NCBI GenBank assembly: GCA_028023455.1 | Contig: JAQFVV010000205.1 | Span: forward strand, 1,597,353 to 1,661,352 | Length of the DNA stretch: 64,000 nucleotides | From: Epiperipatus broadwayi | Taxonomy: Eukaryota > Onychophora > Udeonychophora > Euonychophora > Peripatidae | Direction: 5' to 3' | Shown: piece by piece, positions 56,350-64,000 of the stretch | Position numbering within the stretch: the stretch's first letter is position 1 | Layout of the letters: every line of letters begins with the position of its first letter | Translations under genes and position numbers: made by a program | Notes under the pieces: model-generated | Databases searched by the model: none | What the model saw: the letters and a program-made list of their open reading frames with translations, nothing else | Told to the model about the DNA's origin: nothing

Positions 56350-56984
56350 ATAAGTTTGGTTTCTACAACTGTGTGAGGAAAGACTAATCTTTCTCTCCTC
56401 ATTTGTCACCAGAGGGCAATTCAGATTAATGTGATTGTTTTTATAATAAGTAAGTTTATCACTGGATGTTTGCAAAAACAGTACTTCTTATCAGAAACAA
56501 ATGATTGTGCTACATTTTGTTGGTGATGTTGACTTGCAAAGATGGCTTAAGATTCCTGTGACGGGTGCAGATTCTACTTGATGAATCATACAATGCATTG
56601 TTTTGGTGTGTGGGGTGGAAATATAGATAAAAATTTGTCCTGCTCTTTCATAAGATTTGTTCGCTTTGTGTGCTTATGCAGTGGTAGCGTGGGCGACTGG
56701 AGCTCAAAGTCAGCAGATTGTAGCCCAACATTGTAACTTTCGGTACTAGAAATTCTTACAAACTTCAAAACAATAAACCATTAGATTATTATATTATTAT
56801 TTAGAACATTTGTTATAAAAGTCAACATTAGCAGATAATGTGGGTTATTACAGGCATCGTTAATCTTTTTCAAGGACCAGATTCATAATACTGCTTGACA
56901 TATGTTAGCACACAAAATTTTAAAGATGTAAAATAGAAAATTATTTGTTTAAAAAACTAATATTCTTAACTTAATAAATTCTGC
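56350..56984. other. No gene seen
   Basis: AT-rich; a short mixed-composition block at 56550-56760 has no recognisable coding content. Confidence 0.4.
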
Positions 56985-58110
56985 TCTCATTCATTAATAA
57001 TAGTATTCTGTCCCGTGGACACATCCAGAGTGTAGTCATACCACCAATTCATCCATTTTTCTACTCCATTCTCTTCATTGCCCAGTTCTTGAATTCCACG
57101 TAACTGTTCCCATCTCTTATAACATCTTACATTGTCAATCTTTTCTTCCTTCTTGTTTTCACTCACCATTCCCTCCAAAACATCTTTTATTAAACTTTAC
57201 TTTCTTCTTAATATATGTCTACTCTGGTCTATTTCTAATTTTCTCAATCTTCTTTCTTCATTTACTCTTTTCAAAACTGCTTCATTTGTTATTTTATTTG
57301 TATTATTCTCCACGATCACATCTCAAAGGTTTTTAATCTGTTCCTAATTTTATTACTAATTGTCCATGTTTCACAACCATATAATAGTACACTCCGCACA
57401 TGGCATTTAATTAATCTTCTCCTTAATTCTAATATTTTCTTTCTCTTAATAAATACCTCCTTTGCCGATTCTGTTATCTTCACATCTTCCTTCCTCATTC
57501 AACTAGCTACTCAAATATCTAAATCTCTTTACCCTTTGAACTGTTATCATGGATTTCAATTTGCAGTCTTTTTGCATTCGTCCCTAACTAAAAACACTTA
57601 GTTTTCTCAAACATTTATTTTCATACATCCTTCCTCCAATTTAATTCAATATATTCTGAAGACATTTTTTATCCTCAGCTATAAGAGCCATATCATCTGC
57701 AAATCTTGTACATTTTATTATTTTACCTCCAATATTTGCTCCTTCACAGTCTAAATAATTATTCAACATGTCTTCTAAGTAGATATTAAAAAGAACAGGT
57801 GATGTACTGCATCCTTGCCTAATTTTCTTCTTTCTATATTCACTTCATCAGTCTCATTATTCTCCAGTCTAATTCTTATCTCTTTTTACAAAATACTCCT
57901 TTATTGTTTAAGATGGTTATAAGTTCATTCCAGATTACTCTATGAAATGCTTATTCCAAATCCACAAAACATATACTAATTCCTTTATCGTTTTCAATAT
58001 CTCTCACTGTAGTTGTTCTTATACTTTTCTCTCTCTGAAAACTAAACTGTTTTTATTCATTGTAATATTCTACCTTCCCATAAATTCTGCTCTCATTATG
58101 CTATCAATAT
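56985..58110 (-). pseudogene. LINE-D: non-LTR retrotransposon ORF2 remnant
   Basis: Minus-strand remnant with the RT region at about 58100-57650 (frameshifted; FCGFGISIS and SWNEL-like debris and a C-x-x-S-P-L-x-F-like stretch near 57800). Then KRRKYLLREKKY-like sequence, and the clear block RSVLLYGCETWTISNKIRNR then LKTFEM (57316-57400). The C-terminal part at 56987-57178 (MEGMVSENKKEEKIDNVRCY, KRWEQLRGIQELG) corresponds to the last domain before the stop in this LINE type. Differs from LINE-B, LINE-C and RTE. Confidence 0.62.
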
Positions 58111-58257
58111 TTACACAATCTTATTATAGTTTTAACTTTTAAAAGCTCAAAAAATGAATAATATCTTCAAGAAAAGCAGATAATTTAGATTCAAAATGTT
58201 ATTTACTTATCCACATTCCCATTGTTACGCAAATGCTCAAGTACTAATTATATTTGT

Positions 58258-58699
58258 ATTTTTATATTGGACTATTTCCATCATCTGATATGTGTGTTGA
58301 GTGTCGTTAGAAAAATTCAATTTTATTTAAATATTCCAAATACATTCAACTGTTAGTAATATCACAGAAAACAGGTTAGTATATGCACTGTTAGTAATAT
58401 AAACAGGTTAGTATATGCATGTTTCAAGAGGTATTATTCTCCCCTCTTCTTCAGGTGTTGCTGGTCTTACCAGTGACAGTACTAGCATGGGATTCGAACC
58501 TTGTTTACTGTGATATTACTAACAATTGGTGCATATATTAATCTGTTTGCTGTGATATTACTAACAGTTGAATGTATTTGGAATATTTAAATAAAATTGA
58601 ATTTTTCTAAAGACATTCAACACACATATTAATGATGGAAATAGTCCAATATAAAAATACATCTAGAACACCATCGTCACAAACCTTCAGGAAAACACC
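58258..58699 (-). mobile_element. RZ3: fold-back insertion with hammerhead-like centre, 12-bp TSD
   Basis: 442-bp insertion flanked by AATTATATTTGT (58246-58257 and 58700-58711). Arms of about 165 bp (58256-58424 and 58497-58660) contain TTTATATTGGACTATTTCCA, AATTTTATTTAAATATTCCA and CAACTGTTAGTAATATCACA. The left arm has a short internal duplication of about 31 bp (GTTAGTATATGCA...). The centre, minus strand, has CUGAAGA (58448-58454), AGAGG...CCUCU stem II, then GAAAC (58421-58425) and AUGCAUAUACUAACC. That is hammerhead order with a one-base core change and GCA for GUA. Next to it on the same strand is GGTTCGAATCCC (about 58490-58501), a B-box-like motif. Confidence 0.72.
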
Positions 58700-58889
58700 A
58701 ATTATATTTGTTTAAATGATGATGCAAAAAGGAGGTTGCTATTATGTGAAGGGAGGAACTTTTATTCCTCTTTTAAGTCAAAGGATCTGAACAGGAAAAA
58801 TTCCCAAATGTCCATTCCATATGTTCTTCTCATTGCAGTTGTTATCACTATGTGATTACTTATCTACATCAGCCAATGTGGGGATTTTA

Positions 58890-59500
58890 CTGGTTTTTTA
58901 TTTCCAAGTTTAAAACCAAAAAATATTATGGTCTTTCTTTTCAGTTACCTGATAGTCCTTAAATGAAACATCAGTTCAGTTTTCTTGAAAATAGTATGAA
59001 TGTATGAATAATCTTTTCAGATAGTTACAATCATCAGATAAACGTAAATTATGATATTTACTAAAGCCATCACTCAGAGTAGCGATTGGCAGTTTAATAC
59101 AGAAAGTTCTAAGAATCATCTGATTGCAAACCAAGTCTGTCATTCAATAATGATATTTAGATACTTATTTCCATGCTCAGGTAAGAAAGATTATATGAAT
59201 TGGAAGAATTGTCTAATATTAAATGGGACATTATTGGACTTTGTGAAGTTAAAAGAAAAGATGGAATTATTTGATGTGAAATGTGAATATGTACTTTATT
59301 ACAAAGACACAAATATCGAAAACACAAATAGAATGGGATTCGTTATAAGGAAAAAGGGAAGAACAACATTCTGAAGATTGGTGGCATATTAGACAGAGTG
59401 ACAAGTTTAGTTATTCAGCTTAGTGGACAATACCAAATGCAGATAATTCAGGTTTATGCCCCAACAAATTTTCACTGTTGAAGGAGTAAAGAATTTTTAT
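58890..59500 (+). pseudogene. RTE-6: RTE-like 5' fragment, UTR and endonuclease start
   Basis: The 5' UTR block (TTTTCAGTTACCTGATAGTCCTTAA) is shared with RTE-3. Then the endonuclease start: LEELSNIKWDIIGLCEVKRK-like (59195-59260), YYKDTNIENTNRMGFVIRKK, and LDRVTSLVIQLSGQYQMQII followed by QVYAPTNF (59400-59470). Ends abruptly; 3' part missing. Confidence 0.65.
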
Positions 59501-59834
59501 ATAGGTGAAAATAAGATGTAAGTTCTTATATGTAATAATCAAATTTGGAATTTTTAAACTATGATAATATACGTTGTTGACAGAAACAGTTCACGTGAAA
59601 TCGTTCAACTTTCATATGCCCTTAATATGAACTAATTACACATTAAAATTTTTAAGATAAAAAAAAAAGATAATTCATCGTAAGCAGATGATAGATCAGT
59701 TGAATTGTTAATTTTTAAAGCGAATTGGAGAAGAATTGGTAATGGTAATGATATATTTGTTTAAAAGAAAACAACAGCAACTGAATGTTTGGTTAATAAT
59801 TAGACAAAAAATGCATATCAGAACTGGAATGACT
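59501..59834. other. No gene seen
   Basis: AT-rich; nothing recognised. Confidence 0.4.
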
Positions 59835-60228
59835 TTATGATCCAGAATCTGAACTCTTTACCACTTCACCAAACTATACAGAGTAAAAAGAATTGAATGG
59901 CTTTATTCATATTGATTTCATAAGTTCAAACATCAGAAATACTTGAACTGGAATTGATCCAAGGTCCTTACCCTTGATACTTTTACTGCACTAAACCATA
60001 TAGGGGCACAGGGCATTCATAAGAAGTGCCAGAAATCCCTGAACTGTAATCAATCTGAGGATCTTATATTCCATAATTTGAACTCTCTATCACTGCACTA
60101 AACCATACAGAGTAAATCAAGATGTCCAAAGGCACTCTGGTTTCCTAGGCAGTCATTCATCCAAGTACTGATTGAGCCTAACACTGCTTAATTTCAGTGA
60201 TGGAATGAGAACCAGTGTGTTGAAAATA
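59835..60228 (-). mobile_element. SINE-2: composite 5S-like head and repeated tRNA-like units
   Basis: Minus strand. The head (60228-60130) resembles 5S rRNA: its complement on the plus strand reads CCTAGGCAGTCATTCATCCA then AGTACTGATTGAGCC and ACTGCTTAA, closely matching the 3' two-thirds of animal 5S (CATCCAAGTACTAACCAGGCC, CTGCTTAG in the same strand sense). Downstream come three diverged units (about 60118-60058, 60008-59960, 59888-59839) of TATGGTTTAGTGCAGTGATA then GAGAGTTCAAATTATGGAAT, resembling a tRNA 5' half with A box, followed by GATTGATTACAG where a B box would be. Possibly a 5S-headed SINE or a small tandem array. It carries too many changes to be a functional 5S gene. Confidence 0.55.
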
Positions 60229-60229
60229 A

Positions 60230-61417
60230 TATGACCTTAGTGTCCAACATTATAAATGCAGAAATTTTGGTATTTGTAAATCAAATTGTGAACCTAATGC
60301 AAATCAAACTGAATATATTTTTTGTTAAAATTTCATATAGAAACAGGAATGTTTATATGAATAAGATACAAAATCCATTTCTGAATTTTGTCCTTTTTGG
60401 CAAAGAAAAATTCAACATTTCTCCCATAAGAATAGATTAATAGAATGATCTATAACTCCTTAAAATTTTTCTATCACTTTTTTCCATTTGCTTTAATTAT
60501 ATCAATAAATTTACGTTTATGTTCTTTTATGTATGCACCACCTCAGAGATTTTGATTGGTGCATCTGCAATAAGTTAATAAACAATAAAATTGATAGATA
60601 TATTTATTTTTCATTCAATAATGTGATAAAATATATAGAAACATATCTTTGTCAGCTGTTATCCATTTGAATATACGTGCAGTAGAGTATTAATATATTG
60701 AAACGGATGTCTCACAGACCAGCAGATTAAATCAAATACTAAGGGAAAAAGAAATTATTTATTTTACTCCTAATCATGAAAAATCACTCTATATTATCAC
60801 TTCCAACCTCATAAGGAAAATAATCTCCCAATAAATCCTCTTAATGAAAACCCACTCAAACAGAAAAATCAAATTGAAGATTCATCAAAAAGAAGCACCT
60901 CCCATTGTAAATGTAATAATTTTACATATATTTCGTAGTCACGTGATCATATATTACATTTATATATACATATACAAAAAAACATACCAAAAGTATATAA
61001 TTTAATTTTATATTAGTAAATCCAATATACTTTCATCATGTTAATGTACTATTTACGATTAGCGAATCACACTTCATCTTTAAATAACAGTTTTAAAACT
61101 CCGCTGTTTATGTATTTTAATGTTATTGTTTATTTATTCATCAGATGTCCATATTGTGAAGTAAATTTGACTTCTTTATTTTTTTTTATTCTATTGTTCC
61201 TTACAAATTATCCTATATTCATGTTCTTTTACATATATAAACAAACCTATCTACTGCTTATTGCTAGAAAGGAAAAATGTATTACAATAAAAAATCAAAA
61301 CAGCATACATTTAAACCATGCCTGCCACCGCCATTCCCCAATTTCTTATTTCCAGAGAACAATTATAAATGTATTGCAAAAAGATACCATCTTTCCATCT
61401 ATCTCTCTTAAGTCTGA
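60230..61417. other. No gene seen
   Basis: AT-rich. Open frames at 60231-60440 and 61038-61445 lack any recognisable domain and are rich in Phe/Ile/Tyr, as expected for chance frames in such sequence. Confidence 0.4.
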
Positions 61418-64000
61418 CAGGGGTGGGCATGTATGGTATCAGTGAGAGCTGCATAGCAGTTTTTTTATATATTGAAAAGAGCCATATATTATGTAAGTAC
61501 ATAAAAATAAATACACATAGTCAAATTTTATTCAGTTTGATTAATATAATGACATTTTACTAAATATAATGACATTTTACACAAGTTTTAAGTGCTGTCT
61601 AAAGTATATAAGAAAATATAATTAAGAGAAAGAAAGAAAGTAAGAAAATAAATAATTATTTCAAAATTTTAATAATAAAAATAAAATATAATACTAAAAA
61701 TTCATTAATAAAAAGTATAACATTTAATGATGATCTTTGGACAAATCTTTGAAATCGAGTGTATAATTTGTTTTAGCTGTTTGCAGCAATTCTGTGAGAT
61801 GCTGATTGGTCAACTGTGAACAATCTTTTGACTTCACAAAACTTAATTGTGAAGTACGATTCACAGCAATAAATTGAAATTAGATGGCAAGCAGATTTCT
61901 TTAAACGTGAATATTCTGATTTTGACATGAGTTTCCAAAATTTACTTAGATAACTAGATTTGTGATGCATTGCAATGCTTAATCCTTTTCCACCTCTAAT
62001 AACTCCAATTTTCCAGCAATTTTTTCAACAAGATTATTTTAGAAATTGGAAATTCATCTTCAATAATATCACAAATAAATGGGTTCAAAAATATGCAAAT
62101 GTAGATGTAAAATTTTTCAAATCTTCAAATCTCTATTTGTAATCCGCTTGAAATCCTTCCAATTTTTCTTTATATTCATCTATTTTTTTTTTCTTTGATA
62201 TTAATTATATTTGCTTTTATTCATGGAAAATGATTAAATAGTCTGGACTTAAGATCATGTACAAAAAGACGAAGCTTAGCTTCAAAACTAAATACAGTTT
62301 GTGACAAATCATTAATCATTTTTCCCTTTCCTAGTAAAGCCAAATTGTTTGCAAATGTTCCATAATGTCTGTAAGGAACATTGAGCCAGGAAGTCAAGTT
62401 TCATTTTCTAATTCTGGGTATTTTTTTTCTTTTAAAAATGTTAGGATAGGATTTAGGAGTTTCTCAAAACATTGTAAGTTGACAGCCATCTTATAATATA
62501 CCATAAGGAACGATCACTTGGCAATTCTTCTGTTTTGGCATTTAATTTTTCTGAAAACTTTTTAAATTGAAGGCATGTTTTCGTATTTTAAGTACTTTGA
62601 TATGCATGCAGTGAAGAGATACAAAACATGGAATTTTAGGATCGATGTTTAAAAGACCAATAAGACCTAGGTTTTTCCCTATCATTGCAGGAATTCTATC
62701 AGTCACAACACTTTAATAACTTTATCACAGGGCAATTCAAATCTGTTTATTACTTCAAGTTCATTTTTGACATCAATACTGTGAGTTGTTTTGGTAAGAG
62801 CTAGTAGGTCTAACATTTCTTCCTTCACATTTACATCTGCAGAGACCACAGACAAAAATGGCCAATTGTGGAATATTCTGAATGTCTAGACTCGTTGAGA
62901 GCTAAACTGAAAGCTGTATAATTTTTCAAATCACACATCCAACTATTTTCAATATTTTTACTAATTTCACTAATATGATGCTCAGTTGTATGTCATACAT
63001 AGGAGCTTATATAGTCAATTTATGCAGTTTTGTATTGCTTAGATCGAAAACTTTAACCACTTCCAAGTTACTTTTAATAAATTTTCCATATGGACATTTG
63101 GCATGAGCAATATTCCAAGCTACCAAAAAACTAGCTTCATTGACTTTGGACTAAAAGAAAACAAAAATCGTTGTTGCTTATGAAGACCTGATTGCAACGT
63201 CACAATTTTGTATTGTGTGGATATTGAATTGAAAAGTGCGGATGATATACTTCGTAATGTCAATGTAAATTGCTTATTTTCCAGGTTGCAATTGTAACTT
63301 AATAAGATATAAAGATTTTCCATTATTGTCAATAAAAGCAAATTTTTCTTCCCATTCTTTCGGAGAGCTTATATTTTCTTGTTCGTATTTTCATTTTTTT
63401 TGATATATTCTGAGGTCATGTTAACAAAAATTTAAGTAAATTTATTTCCTAATTTTGAAATTTGAACAAAATAAATTGATAATTAAAATAAAAATGTCTA
63501 AATATTAGTTCTTGTTTTAAAAGATTCATAAATGGTACAACATATTGTCAAAAAAATAGGTCTTCTTAAAAAAAAATTAAGAATAAAAACAATTTAGAAT
63601 AATTAAAAGCAATTTTGAACTATATTTATTTTTGATTAATATTTTCCTGATAATTCTTAAAAGTCATTATTATTAATTATCTCTAAAAATAGAAACAATA
63701 TAACCAAAATCAAGAAATTACTTTCCAGTTTTAGTTTCAAGAGTTTTTTTTATATAATTGTTTACAAGAAATATGAAACTAATTATAAATAATAAAATAA
63801 GTTTGTTAACCTGTACACATTTGTTTAGAGAGCTTGTGCCGATTCTGGGAAAAAAGACACCTCATAAATAAGTTCCCAGATTTTTTGAAAAAATATGAAA
63901 TAGGACATTTATCTGATAGGAAAACTATCGCTGAAATATAATCACAAAATTGCACAAATCGAATATGTACCTGGTATGTGCACATGTAATAATTTTTATA
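61418..64000 (-). mobile_element. hAT transposon remnant, continues past window end
   Basis: The left terminus CAGGGGTGGGCATGTATGG (61418-61436) is the classic hAT inverted-repeat start. It is followed by GAGAGCTGCAT and AAAAGAGCCATAT, like the subterminal GGGCCGCAT-type motifs of these elements. The right terminus is not seen, so it lies beyond 64000 or is lost. The transposase remnant (about 63360-61750) is read on the minus strand: GKSLYLIKLQLGKQ, VNEASFLVAWNIAHAKCPYG, NIPQLAIFVCG, VVTDRIPAMIGKNLGLIGLL (about 62710-62650), HCMHIKVLKIRKHAF, NVPYRHYGTFANNLALLGKG and INDLSQTVFSFEAKLRLF. This order matches the ZBED5/GTF2IRD2/SCAND3-type hAT transposases (E-A-S-x-x-V-A-W; T-D-G-A-P-A-M-x-G-K-N-x-G; F-E-x-K-L-x-L). 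Many stops; inactive. A tandem 21-bp repeat (AATATAATGACATTTTACT) lies at about 61543-61582. Confidence 0.75.

Noticed and set aside
60130-60228. Functional 5S rRNA gene
   Set aside because: Only part of the 5S sequence is alignable and it has many substitutions in the internal promoter; better explained as a SINE head or pseudogene.
61038-61445. 135-codon plus-strand frame as a gene
   Set aside because: No recognisable domain; composition is as expected for AT-rich DNA, and it runs into the hAT terminus.

Overview
The window is AT-rich, gene-poor and packed with broken transposable elements. It fits the genome of an invertebrate animal; I cannot name the species. Evidence for an animal: a metazoan-type GLE1, a processed pseudogene of S-adenosylhomocysteinase (AHCY), and RTE-like non-LTR, Penelope-like and hAT elements. 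There are no bacterial features and no intact tRNA or rRNA genes.

The only clearly intact gene is GLE1 (mRNA export / DEAD-box regulator) on the minus strand at 34043-36031, a single 662-codon exon. A short AT-rich interval upstream may be a bidirectional promoter, with a weak candidate for a spliced divergent gene to its right. Everything else recognisable is mobile DNA or its debris. By region: 0-1.3 kb, LTR-retrotransposon Gag remnant. 5.6-8.4 kb, a LINE (called LINE-B) carrying a solo LTR and a ribozyme repeat. 8.9-9.2 kb, palindromic pair of tRNA-like SINE heads. 10.6-20.2 kb, RTE copies with nested inserts. 26-28.3 kb, Penelope-like element (PLE-1). 38-45 kb, LINE-B, RTE and MITE copies. 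45.7-50.9 kb, two more PLE remnants. 51.2-52.5 kb, AHCY retropseudogene. 53.3-54.6 kb, an RTE inside a dispersed repeat. 57-58.1 kb, another LINE. 58.25-58.7 kb, ribozyme fold-back. 59.8-60.2 kb, composite 5S/tRNA-like SINE. 61.4 kb to the end, hAT transposon.

The most interesting content is a repeat family here called RZ1, with ten copies. Its 456-bp monomer carries a near-consensus type I hammerhead ribozyme (59 nt; conserved CUGANGA and GAAA core, cleavage after GUC, two-part stem I, minimal stem III). The monomer occurs as tandem multimers and as head-to-head inverted insertions. Five RZ1 insertions have target-site duplications of 8 to 17 bp that I could read directly, two of them checkable because the interrupted LINE or RTE reading frame can be rejoined. 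In seven of ten copies both outer ends are the element's own 3' region pointing outward, which suggests reverse transcription primed independently from both sides of the target break. Two further families (RZ2, RZ3) put a more decayed hammerhead-like core at the centre of a fold-back. Hammerhead-bearing non-autonomous elements (retrozymes) and Penelope elements are known to be linked, and Penelope remnants are present here. The double-3'-end architecture is what I would follow up first.
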